DNA of 31,220 nucleotides, taken from the NCBI GenBank assembly GCA_046153995.1, contig JBJXEH010000090.1, positions 1 through 31,220 on the forward strand. Reading direction: 5' to 3'. Position 1 is the stretch's first letter. Every line of letters begins with the position of its first letter. Shown here one piece after another: positions 8,096 through 15,421 of the stretch. The notes beneath the pieces are model-generated. The model was not told where the DNA came from. It searched no databases and worked only from the letters and a program-made list of their open reading frames with translations. A program made the translations under genes and the position numbers. Source of the DNA: SZUA-430 sp046153995. GTDB taxonomy: Bacteria > Pseudomonadota > Alphaproteobacteria > Micropepsales > Micropepsaceae.

Positions 8096-8614
8096 ATGCG
8101 CCTGGACGTAGTAAGTGCCACCGCCTCAATACTGCTGGGCGCTTCGGCTATGACCGACCCGCTGCCCGCCGATTGGTCCCCGAAAGCCGACGGCACGCTC
8201 AATCACGGACCAAGCGGCGCCGTGTGCCCGGTCAAGCTCGCAGACTTTGCAAGGACAACAATCGAGAGCAAGGGCGCACCGGATCTCGGTATCTGCACCT
8301 ACGCGGGCGGCAACAACAGTGAAGGTCTGATCCGCGTCCGCCAATACGTGCGCGGCCAAGGCGAAACACCGCTCGCCATACAAAACGACGAAGCACTCAT
8401 CGAACCGAAGCCCGACACCCCCAACGTCGTCATCGGCTTTCGCGTGGGGCCCGGCCCGGAAAAGAACGGCGCCCCAACCCGTCAAGCAGTGCTCACGACC
8501 GCAAACAATGGCCTTCTGATCGATTGCATCGGCCGGCAGTTGGCGAGCGACTCAAGCGAAGCCGGCTTCGAGTTCGCGCAGCAGTGCATAGGCCTCCAGC
8601 CGCAGAAGAAATGA
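8096..8614 (+). CDS. Secreted protein of unknown function (paralogue C of three)
   Basis: A 172-residue protein. The frame is open from an ATG at 8066 inside the previous gene, but the ATG at 8096 has a GAGGA site nine bases upstream and gives a plausible export signal (MRLDVVSATASILLGASA), so it is chosen. The mature part has the reduced shared block: DWSPKADGTLNHGPSGAVCP, then a second Cys in LGICTYAGG. The second block of its two neighbours is not obvious here, and the C-terminus has its own Cys pair (LLIDCIGRQ and AQQCIG). The function is unknown. It is the last of three secreted genes; the VWA gene begins 148 bases on. Confidence 0.7.
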   Translation: MRLDVVSATASILLGASAMTDPLPADWSPKADGTLNHGPSGAVCPVKLADFARTTIESKGAPDLGICTYAGGNNSEGLIRVRQYVRGQGETPLAIQNDEALIEPKPDTPNVVIGFRVGPGPEKNGAPTRQAVLTTANNGLLIDCIGRQLASDSSEAGFEFAQQCIGLQPQKK

Positions 8615-8762
8615 ACCCATCGATGCATCGCCGCTGACTCTTGGCCAGAACGGACGCATGCCCAAACGACTGTCTTCCGTAGGCGTCGCGGCCACGTTGC
8701 CGGAGGTAGCGTCAACGCGCTGTCCGGTCTAAGCTGGCGCCAATCGCTATTCGGACGCCACC

Positions 8763-9938
8763 ATGTTCCTGAACTTCTTCCACGACCTGCGCCAGGCCAA
8801 GATCCCGGTGACCTTGAAGGAATACCTCGCCCTCATGGAGGGCTTGGACAAACAAGTCATCGATATGAAGGTCGACGAGTTCTACTACCTCTCGCGCACC
8901 GCACTGGTGAAAGACGAGCGCAACCTCGACAAGTTCGACCGCGTCTTCGCGCACGCGTTCAAGGGCCTCGAAAACCTTGACCCGACCGACCTCGCGCAAA
9001 TTCCGGAAGACTGGCTGAAGGCGCTCACCGAAAAATTCCTGACCGAGGAAGAAAAGAAACAGATCGAAGCGCTCGGCGGCTGGGAAAAGTTGATGGAGGA
9101 GCTGAAGAAGCGCCTCGAAGAACAGAAGAAGCGCCACGAAGGCGGCAACAAGATGATCGGCACCGGCGGCACCTCGCCGTTCGGCGCCTACGGCTACAAT
9201 CCCGAAGGCATCCGCATGGGCCAAGACAAAAGCCGCCACGGCAAGGCGGTGAAGGTTTGGGACAAGCGCGAATACAAAAACCTCGACGACAGCGTCGAAC
9301 TCGGCACGCGCAACATCAAGATCGCGCTACGCCGCCTGCGCAAATGGGCGCGCGAAGGCGCGCTCACCGAACTCGACCTGCCCGAGACGATCCGTACCAC
9401 CGCGCACCAAGGCTATCTCGACCTCGTCATGCGCGCCGAGCGTCACAACAAGGTCAAGGTGCTGATCTTCTTCGACATCGGCGGCTCGATGGACGCGCAT
9501 ATCAAACTCTGCGAGGAGCTGTTCTCCGCCGCGCGCACCGAATTCAAGCACATGGATTTCTTCTACTTCCACAATTGCGTGTACGAGAATTTGTGGAAGG
9601 ACAATCGCCGCCGCCACAACGAAAAGACGCCGACCTGGGACGTGCTGCACAAATACCCGCACGACTACAAAGTCATCTTCGTGGGCGACGCGACGATGAG
9701 CCCCTACGAAATCACCTACCCCGGCGGCAGCGTCGAACACTGGAACGAAGAACCCGGCGCCGTCTGGCTTGAACGCCTCACCCGCATCTACGAACACGTG
9801 ATCTGGCTCAACCCCGTCCCCGAACGTCACTGGGACTATACGCCCTCGATCCAGATCATGAAACAAATCCTGAGCGACCGCATGTATCCGCTAACGCTCG
9901 AAGGCCTCGACAAAGCGATGCGGGAATTGAACCGCTAA
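8763..9938 (+). CDS. VWA domain protein, CoxE-like partner of MoxR ATPase
   Basis: A 391-residue protein. The N-terminal helical part (FLNFFHDLRQAKIPVTLKEY) and a charged, coiled-coil-like stretch around residues 95-125 (EEEKKQIEALGGWEKLMEEL) precede a C-terminal von Willebrand A domain. The metal-binding MIDAS motif is FFDIGGSMD with Asp238, and a second acidic site lies in FVGDATMSPYE. CoxE-like VWA proteins work with MoxR AAA+ ATPases in maturation of metal enzymes or complexes. The matching ATPase gene is at 5286, split from this one by three secreted-protein genes. The protein has no signal peptide and should be cytosolic. Its stop codon overlaps the stop of the convergent citrate-synthase-like gene. 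Confidence 0.9.
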   Translation: MFLNFFHDLRQAKIPVTLKEYLALMEGLDKQVIDMKVDEFYYLSRTALVKDERNLDKFDRVFAHAFKGLENLDPTDLAQIPEDWLKALTEKFLTEEEKKQIEALGGWEKLMEELKKRLEEQKKRHEGGNKMIGTGGTSPFGAYGYNPEGIRMGQDKSRHGKAVKVWDKREYKNLDDSVELGTRNIKIALRRLRKWAREGALTELDLPETIRTTAHQGYLDLVMRAERHNKVKVLIFFDIGGSMDAHIKLCEELFSAARTEFKHMDFFYFHNCVYENLWKDNRRRHNEKTPTWDVLHKYPHDYKVIFVGDATMSPYEITYPGGSVEHWNEEPGAVWLERLTRIYEHVIWLNPVPERHWDYTPSIQIMKQILSDRMYPLTLEGLDKAMRELNR

Positions 9939-11137
9939 CTCGCCACAAACTCTGCCCGCGGACGGATCAGCGTACCGGTTGCCCGCTGTTCGAACGCGTG
10001 CGCGATCCAGCCGGCGGAGCGGCCGATCGCGAAAAGCGCAAGAGCGGCACCTTTCGGCAAGTCGAACACGCGCTCCAGCGCCAGCAATCCGAAGTCTACG
10101 TTCGGTTCCAGCCCGGCCATCGCACGTGCGGCTTTGAGCGTCGCGGCCAACGTAACGTCGAGCCTCACCGCCGATACGAGTTCAGCGCCGCGCGGATCGG
10201 CGTCGCGATAGACGGAGTTGCCGAACCCCGGGATCGCCTCGCCGCGGGAAAGGCGCGCTGAGATTGCGGGTACCGCATCGCCGGACGCATCGATCTCGGC
10301 GAGCATCCCCCGCAACCGCTCCGTTGCCCCGCCGTGCTTTGGCCCGCTCATTGCGGTGAGGCCCGCGATCACGCAACTCGTGAGGCTTGCGCCGGTCGAT
10401 GCGACCACCCTGACCGCAAACGTCGAAGCGTTGAGTTCGTGATCGGCCAGAAGCACAAGCGCGCGCCGGATGACCTCGGCAGCTTTGGGACGTCTCCACG
10501 CCGTCGCGATGGCGCGGTGGACAGGCCCCTTGTAAGCACCTTCGATCCCGGCAATCGCAACAACCAAAGCCGTCACGAGTTGTGCAGCTAGTTCGAAGTC
10601 CGGTGAGGCGGTCGGTTCGTTCTCCGGGAGGAGCGATAGCAAGCAACTCCCACGGCTCGTCGCGCTCACTAGCCGCGAGGCCCTAGCAACCGCCGGCCAC
10701 CCCTCGACGCCGCACGGATCGAAACGGACATCCACAAACGGATCGGCATCGCCGCTGTTCCACAACAGGCGCGCAGCATCTTCGAGCGTCGCGGTGCGCG
10801 AAAACGCGACCGCCTCCCGATCGCGATAGAAGCACCGATCGTCCTCGAAATGCGTGATCGCCGACTTGAGCACCGGCAAGCCGTAGTCGAGCGCGGTCGC
10901 CGCCGCAGCCCGCGGCCGCCGCATGCGCGCACGCCGGTCGATCAGGGCAACGATGTCGGCGGCGGCGTAGAGGCGCGCTTTCGCGACCTTCGGATGCGGC
11001 ACGGAACGGACCAGGCCACGGCTGACATAGACGTAGAGCGTTCCACGCGTGATGCTGAGCGCGCGCATCGCTGCCGCGGAATCGAGCAGCGCCCCACGGC
11101 GGACATGGCGCGATCGGCCAGTCGATCTCTTTCTCAT
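9935..11137 (-). CDS. Citrate synthase family protein with N-terminal helix-turn-helix
   Basis: A 400-residue protein. Residues about 13-65 form a MerR-like helix-turn-helix (SAAAMRALSITRGTLYVYVS) as in a known subfamily of citrate synthase proteins. The rest is a citrate synthase fold. His233 (DHELNAST) and His268 (GPKHGGA) match the oxaloacetate-binding and first catalytic His, and Asp348 (NVDF) matches the catalytic Asp. The third catalytic position, normally His in GFGH, is Asn307 in IPGFGNSVY. Citrate formation is therefore doubtful; a regulatory or altered catalytic role is possible. The frame is open further upstream, but the ATG at 11137 precedes a basic tail leading into the HTH. No Shine-Dalgarno site is present. 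A perfect palindrome covers the start codon. Confidence 0.83.
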   Translation of the reverse strand: MRKRSTGRSRHVRRGALLDSAAAMRALSITRGTLYVYVSRGLVRSVPHPKVAKARLYAAADIVALIDRRARMRRPRAAAATALDYGLPVLKSAITHFEDDRCFYRDREAVAFSRTATLEDAARLLWNSGDADPFVDVRFDPCGVEGWPAVARASRLVSATSRGSCLLSLLPENEPTASPDFELAAQLVTALVVAIAGIEGAYKGPVHRAIATAWRRPKAAEVIRRALVLLADHELNASTFAVRVVASTGASLTSCVIAGLTAMSGPKHGGATERLRGMLAEIDASGDAVPAISARLSRGEAIPGFGNSVYRDADPRGAELVSAVRLDVTLAATLKAARAMAGLEPNVDFGLLALERVFDLPKGAALALFAIGRSAGWIAHAFEQRATGTLIRPRAEFVAS

Positions 11138-11146
11138 GTTAACATG
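11135..11146. promoter_or_regulatory. Palindrome over the start of the HTH citrate-synthase gene (possible operator)
   Basis: CATGTTAACATG is a perfect 12-bp palindrome. Its left end is the start codon of the minus-strand HTH citrate-synthase-like gene. On the minus strand CAACATG and TAACATG stand as tandem near-repeats, and a -10-like TATATC lies just upstream. Because the encoded protein has a DNA-binding domain, this is a candidate site for self-regulation, also close to the divergent serine hydrolase gene. Binding is inferred, not shown. Confidence 0.45.
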
Positions 11147-11212
11147 TTGATATAAGATTGACCCGAACGCCGCCAGTTCCAATCTTTGAACCGGACCACA
11201 AAGGCACAACCG

Positions 11213-12472
11213 ATGATCGGCCGCATCCTGTTGACAGTACTCGCCCTTGGCGTCTGGACCGCGCTGGTGATAGCCGGGACGATCGAGGGTTGGTGGCGCA
11301 AGCCGCTGGCGCCGTTCGGGGACACAGCGGCGTTCCAAATGGCTGCTACCGCTGAGATCGACGCGAAGCACAAAGGCAACGTCGCCTACGTGCTACTCAC
11401 GAAGGGCGAACCCGCGGCTTCGCATTTTGTCTCGAAAGGCCGGACCGTGAACGGCGACAGCCGCTTCCAAGTCGCCTCAATGAGCAAGTGGGTGACCGCA
11501 TGGGGCGTGATGAAGCTTGTCGAAGAAGGCAAGCTCGACCTCGATAAGCCAGTCTCGATCTACCTCAAACGCTGGCAGCTGCCGCAAACCAAGTTCAACA
11601 ACAACGGCGTAACCGTCCGCCGCTTGCTCAGTCACATGGCAGGCCTCACGGACGGCCTCGGCTACGCCGGCTTCAAACCCGGCGCACCGGTGCAAAGCCT
11701 GGAAGGGTCGCTCACGCGCGCAGCCGACGCCTCACCCGGGCACGACGGCCGCACGCAAGTCGGCATCGAACCGGGGACGGAGTTCGACTATTCAGGCGGC
11801 GGCTACACGCTGCTGCAGCTGCTGATCGAAGACGTGACGGGTCAGTCGTTCAACGGCTACATGAAGGCAACGGTCTTCGAACCCCTTGGAATGACGCGCT
11901 CGACATTCGTGCTCGACGACTCCGAGGCAGCGGACGTTGCTGACTTTCTCGACCAGCACGGAAAGCCTGCCACACACTACCGCTTTACGGCACTCGCTGC
12001 GGCATCTCTCTACACAACCGCCAACGACATGGCCCGTTTGCTCCAAGCGCAAGCCGCCGGCGCGAACGGCGAGCCACCTGGACGCGGCGTGCTAACCCCA
12101 CAAACGCTCCTCGAAATGCGCAAGCCCCATGCGTCGCAGTACGGCGCAGAAATCTGGGGCCTCGGCACCATGCTCTACGCACCCAACAACGCGGGCAGCT
12201 TCGTCATCGGCCACGACGGCAACAACGAGCCCGCCATCAACACCGCCGCACGCGTCGATCCTGCAACCGGCGACGGCATCGTGATCCTGGAAACCGGAAA
12301 CAAGCTGCTGGCCACCCAGCTCGCCGGCGAATGGGTTTTTTGGCGAACCGGAAATGTCGACTTTCTGACGGTCACGATGGAAGCCGGCACAATGCTCAAC
12401 CTGATCGGCGCCGGTTCGGCGGCGATCATCCTCGCGGCATTAGTCTTAGGTTGGCGCGCGCGGCGCCGCTAG
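11213..12472 (+). CDS. Serine hydrolase, beta-lactamase/penicillin-binding fold, membrane-anchored
   Basis: A 419-residue protein. One membrane segment is at the N-terminus (residues about 3-22, MIGRILLTVLALGVWTALVI) and another near the C-terminus (LIGAGSAAIILAALVLGW). Between them lies a class C beta-lactamase-like domain with the SxxK motif in QVASMSKW, a Tyr motif in FDYSGGGY, and an HDG motif (VIGHDGNNEP) in the place of KTG. Such proteins include esterases, D-amino-acid peptidases and uncharacterised hydrolases. The substrate is unknown. A TTG at 11186 is an upstream alternative start, but the ATG at 11213 has AAAGG eight bases before it. The last codon overlaps the stop of the convergent small membrane protein gene. 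Confidence 0.85.
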   Translation: MIGRILLTVLALGVWTALVIAGTIEGWWRKPLAPFGDTAAFQMAATAEIDAKHKGNVAYVLLTKGEPAASHFVSKGRTVNGDSRFQVASMSKWVTAWGVMKLVEEGKLDLDKPVSIYLKRWQLPQTKFNNNGVTVRRLLSHMAGLTDGLGYAGFKPGAPVQSLEGSLTRAADASPGHDGRTQVGIEPGTEFDYSGGGYTLLQLLIEDVTGQSFNGYMKATVFEPLGMTRSTFVLDDSEAADVADFLDQHGKPATHYRFTALAAASLYTTANDMARLLQAQAAGANGEPPGRGVLTPQTLLEMRKPHASQYGAEIWGLGTMLYAPNNAGSFVIGHDGNNEPAINTAARVDPATGDGIVILETGNKLLATQLAGEWVFWRTGNVDFLTVTMEAGTMLNLIGAGSAAIILAALVLGWRARRR

Positions 12473-12798
12473 GCCGCCTTACGTCCGAACAACGCGCTGT
12501 AGATCAGTCCGCCGAGCCAGAGGATCAGCGTGAGTACGACAACGCGCGTGAACAGCGTCATCAGCGCCAGCGCGATCGCCGTGTCACCGACCAGGATTGC
12601 AAACAGCGCCGACGGCTGGCCATAGCCCAGCGTCTGATCGGCCGCACCCATGATGAAGTATTTGAGGTTGCCTGCCGCCTCGATGAAGCCTGTCACCCAA
12701 TCGGGTGTGAACCAGACCATGAGGCCGAGCACCAAAAACGACATGAAGAACGAGACGATGCTGCGCCACGTCTGCCAAAGAAAATGACCGATGCCCAT
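12469..12798 (-). CDS. Small membrane protein of unknown function
   Basis: A 109-residue protein with two strong hydrophobic segments (residues about 12-33, SIVSFFMSFLVLGLMVWF, and about 73-104, with VVVLTLILWLGGLIYSALFG) and probably a weaker one between (SALFAILVGDTAIALALMTLF). The start ATG has GAGG eight bases upstream, which supports a real gene. I do not recognise the family. Its stop TAG shares three bases with the stop of the convergent serine hydrolase gene. It may have its own promoter in the 134 bases between it and the TetR gene, which is in the same direction. Confidence 0.7.
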   Translation of the reverse strand: MGIGHFLWQTWRSIVSFFMSFLVLGLMVWFTPDWVTGFIEAAGNLKYFIMGAADQTLGYGQPSALFAILVGDTAIALALMTLFTRVVVLTLILWLGGLIYSALFGRKAA

Positions 12799-12932
12799 AG
12801 TTAACCTCGAAGTACAATAGTGGCACCAATCGTCCGCGCCACCTCAGGCCAAGTCAAGCCGACACGTCCGCCCCACACGCCCAAAAGGCCAGGCTCGTAT
12901 GTGCCCGCGAAGTCACGCGACCGTCTCTATCG

Positions 12933-13598
12933 TCATTCCGCAGCGGCGCGAATGGGCCGGCGCGCAGCCGGCATCTTGCCGGTAAGATAGCCGATCAACA
13001 TCCGCGTCAACTCGTCGGCCAGCGCACCGGAGCGCAACGCCTGCGGCTGGTGAGACACGGCGTTGTGCACCACCGCCTCCACAGCACGCGTCATGATGTA
13101 AACGGCCAAGCCGATATCGCCGACGACGATCTCGTCCCGCCGCGCCTCAAGCATGGCCCGCACGCGCGCCGACATCCTGTCGTTCATCGCCTTCTTCCAA
13201 TCGAGCGTACCCAGCATCGGCACCTCTTCGGAGAGAACGCGATGCAGATCGGGGTCCACCAAATGCGATTGCACATTCTGCTGAATGCCCGCGCGGATCA
13301 CCTCCGCCAACGGCGCCGTGAGCGCATGCACCGCCATATCTTCGACGCCGCGCTCGATCTCAGCGACATGCCGGCGCTGCAATTCGGAGAGCAACGCATC
13401 CTTGTGCGGAAAATACTGATAGAGCGACCCGATGCTCACCCCCGCCCGCTCCGCCACCCTGTTCGTCGTGAACGCGTCGTAGCCATGTTTGACCAGAATG
13501 TGAGCCGCGGCTTCCACGATGGCCTCCACCGTCGCGCGCGAGCGGTCCTGCTCCGGCCTTTTCCGTGGATTTGCGAGCTTCCTCGCGCGCTTCGTCAT
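12933..13598 (-). CDS. TetR/AcrR family transcriptional regulator
   Basis: A 221-residue protein. The N-terminal TetR DNA-binding domain (residues about 22-68) has AIVEAAAHILVKHGYDAFTT, then the recognition helix region GVSIGSLYQYFPHKDALL. The C-terminal ligand-binding part is helical and does not point to a ligand. TetR proteins usually repress until a small molecule binds. It is divergent from the ferredoxin gene, and the 84 bases between them hold two copies of a TGAGCAAnnnCTCA-type near-palindrome, probably its operators. Likely targets are its own gene and the ferredoxin/methyltransferase operon. Confidence 0.93.
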   Translation of the reverse strand: MTKRARKLANPRKRPEQDRSRATVEAIVEAAAHILVKHGYDAFTTNRVAERAGVSIGSLYQYFPHKDALLSELQRRHVAEIERGVEDMAVHALTAPLAEVIRAGIQQNVQSHLVDPDLHRVLSEEVPMLGTLDWKKAMNDRMSARVRAMLEARRDEIVVGDIGLAVYIMTRAVEAVVHNAVSHQPQALRSGALADELTRMLIGYLTGKMPAARRPIRAAAE

Positions 13599-13624
13599 GG
13601 GTTACCTCATGCGAGTATTCAACT

Positions 13625-13659
13625 TGAGCAAACACTCATATAACATGAGCAATAGCTCA
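13625..13659. promoter_or_regulatory. Tandem operator-like repeats between tetR and ferredoxin genes
   Basis: Two 14-bp near-palindromes, TGAGCAAACACTCA at 13625-13638 and TGAGCAATAGCTCA at 13646-13659, are spaced 21 bases centre to centre, i.e. two helical turns. Their outer halves TGAG/CTCA are inverted repeats. The position between a TetR gene and its divergent neighbour and the AT-rich centre make them good candidates for TetR-dimer binding sites. Which protein binds is inferred from position. Confidence 0.7.
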
Positions 13660-13682
13660 GTTTCATTTCAAGGACAAGCCAA

Positions 13683-13979
13683 GTGGCCGCAACCGACTGC
13701 AAGCAACCGCCGAAGATCGTGGCGCCCGTCATCAACGCGCTGAAATGCGAAGGCGCCGGCGATTGCGCCGATGTGTGCCCTTACGACGTCTTCGAGATAC
13801 GGAAACTGACGGCGGCAGAACTGAAGGCCCTGCCCCTCGCCCCCTGGCTCAAGGTTCTAGTACACGGCGGAAAACAAGGATTTGTGACGGCGCCCGACGC
13901 TTGCCACGCCTGCGGCCTTTGCGTCGCAGCCTGCCCCGAAAAGGCGATCCGCCTCACCCGATTGGAGCAACGCGCATGA
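13683..13979 (+). CDS. Bacterial-type ferredoxin with two Fe-S cluster motifs
   Basis: A 98-residue protein starting at a GTG with AAGGA eight bases upstream. It has two cluster motifs. The second is a complete CxxCxxCxxxCP (Cys74, 77, 80, 84), typical of a [4Fe-4S] cluster. The first has Cys22, Cys28 and Cys32 with Pro33 but lacks the second Cys of the standard motif, as in ferredoxins whose first cluster is [3Fe-4S]. It would carry electrons for an oxidoreductase not present in this operon. The stop overlaps the start of the O-methyltransferase gene (ATGA), so the two should be translated together. TetR control is likely. Confidence 0.88.
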   Translation: MAATDCKQPPKIVAPVINALKCEGAGDCADVCPYDVFEIRKLTAAELKALPLAPWLKVLVHGGKQGFVTAPDACHACGLCVAACPEKAIRLTRLEQRA

Positions 13980-14662
13980 ACGTGGCCGTGACGAATGCCG
14001 ATCTGGGCCTTGCCGATCCAAAAGTTTCGGCAACGCTGAACAAACTACATCGCCGCGCTAAAGGCGATCGCTGGATCTTCCTGCGCGCAGCACCGTCTGC
14101 GCTCGCCGCCATGCTCACCGGCCGCAACGTCTTCAAAGCGGCCGAACCGTACTTGAAGAACGCCTTCATCCCCGTCGATCCGGACCAAGGCCGCCTGCTC
14201 TATCAAACCGCACGTGCGATTCGCGCGAAGACGATCGTCGAATTCGGCACATCGTTCGGCATTTCGACGATTTATCTGGCCGCAGCAGCGCGTGCGAACA
14301 ATGGTCGCGTCATCGGCAGCGAACTCGAACCCGCAAAGGTTAAAGCAGCGCGCGCAAACGTCGCGGACGCAGGCCTGCAACAATTCGTCGATATTCGTGA
14401 AGGCGACGCCATGAAAACGTTGGCCAACATCGACGCACCTGTCGATTTTCTTCTGCTCGACGGCTGGAAAGACGTCTACGTTCCGATGATCAAAATGTTG
14501 GCACCGAAAATGTGCAGCGGCGCAGTTGTGCTGGCTGACAATATATTCACTTTCAAAAAAACTTTGCGTCCTTACGTTAGTCATATGCAGGACCGCAGCA
14601 ACGGATTCGATTCCGTTACGTTACCCATCGGTTCGGGAATGGAGTACTCGCTTCGTTTGTGA
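13976..14662 (+). CDS. Class I SAM-dependent O-methyltransferase family protein
   Basis: A 228-residue protein. The SAM-binding region is VEFGTSFGISTIYLA, an acidic residue of the second strand lies in IGSELEPAK, and FLLLDGWKDVYVPM and ALADN-type elements follow (GAVVLADNIF). This is the O-methyltransferase (caffeoyl-CoA/catechol type) fold. The acceptor is unknown. Its ATG overlaps the ferredoxin stop by 4 bases, so the pair is co-translated under the likely TetR operators. No membrane segment or signal is seen. Confidence 0.83.
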   Translation: MNVAVTNADLGLADPKVSATLNKLHRRAKGDRWIFLRAAPSALAAMLTGRNVFKAAEPYLKNAFIPVDPDQGRLLYQTARAIRAKTIVEFGTSFGISTIYLAAAARANNGRVIGSELEPAKVKAARANVADAGLQQFVDIREGDAMKTLANIDAPVDFLLLDGWKDVYVPMIKMLAPKMCSGAVVLADNIFTFKKTLRPYVSHMQDRSNGFDSVTLPIGSGMEYSLRL

Positions 14663-14667
14663 TGCGA

Positions 14668-14755
14668 GTCACGTGACGCGCCTCATCTGCGTCATCTATT
14701 CCGGAGACATTGCATCAGACGCTGTTCATCACTACATCCGGAGCTGTCACTCCGG
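14668..14755. other. Palindrome and small hairpin upstream of a methyltransferase gene
   Basis: The gap between two methyltransferase genes holds a perfect 10-bp palindrome GTCACGTGAC (14668-14677) and a short hairpin CCGGAG/CTCCGG (14738-14743 and 14750-14755) with a 6-base loop and no T-run. They may be a protein-binding site and a minor RNA structure upstream of the 14771 gene. No promoter boxes are convincing. Confidence 0.25.
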
Positions 14756-14770
14756 CTGGAGAAACCGGCC

Positions 14771-15421
14771 ATGTTTGATCGTGCGTATGTTCCGGCCTTG
14801 GGCGATCGCCGCCTGACGCCATTCTACGACGCCACCATCTCGCTCATGACGTGCGAGCGCACGTGGCGCCGCGCCTTCGTGAAGCAAATCGACCCGACGC
14901 CGCGCGATGTCATTTTGGACGTCGGCTGCGGCACCGGCACGCTCGCCATTCTGCTGAAGCAAGCCTGCCCCGGCGCTTCGATCTACGGCATCGACCCGGA
15001 CCCCGAAGTGCTTTCGCGCGCCGAGCTAAAGGCGCGCGACGCCGACGTTCTCGTCCACTTCGCAAAGGGTTTCGCGCAGGAAACGGCGGCCGCAGGCGTA
15101 CGGCCCAACAAGGTCGTTTCAAGCCTCGTGCTGCACCAGGTGCCGCCTGCCGGTAAGCGCTCCGCGATCTTAAGCGCCTTCGCAGCCTTGCGCGCGGGTG
15201 GGGAGTTCCACGTGGCCGACTATGGCGAACAGAAGTCGCCGCTGATGCGCTTCGCCTTCCGCCAAGTTCAAGCGATGGACGGCTTTGCCAATACGCAGCC
15301 GAACGCCGACGGCATTTTACCGGCGCTAATGGCTGAGGCGGGCTTCACGGATATCAAGACGAACGTCGTGATCCCGACGCCGACTGGCGCGATCTCGCTT
15401 TATTCGGCCAGGCGCACTTAA
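14771..15421 (+). CDS. Class I SAM-dependent methyltransferase (UbiE-like)
   Basis: A 216-residue protein. SAM motif I is ILDVGCGTGTLAILL near residue 48, and the second strand ends in YGIDPDPEVL. The later VVSSLVLHQVPP and LRAGGEFHVADYGE are motifs II and III of the UbiE/class I type. The substrate cannot be told. A GGAGA site precedes the ATG. It follows the O-methyltransferase by 108 bases on the same strand and could be in the same transcript. Its stop codon overlaps the stop of the convergent YiiX-like gene. Confidence 0.87.
   Translation: MFDRAYVPALGDRRLTPFYDATISLMTCERTWRRAFVKQIDPTPRDVILDVGCGTGTLAILLKQACPGASIYGIDPDPEVLSRAELKARDADVLVHFAKGFAQETAAAGVRPNKVVSSLVLHQVPPAGKRSAILSAFAALRAGGEFHVADYGEQKSPLMRFAFRQVQAMDGFANTQPNADGILPALMAEAGFTDIKTNVVIPTPTGAISLYSARRT

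Noticed and set aside
8657..8731. A 24-residue frame starting MPKRLSSVGV before the VWA gene
   Set aside because: Too short, no good ribosome-binding site and no similarity to anything I recognise.
14668..14677. GTCACGTGAC palindrome as a true operator
   Set aside because: A 10-bp palindrome alone is weak evidence; it is listed only as a low-confidence feature.
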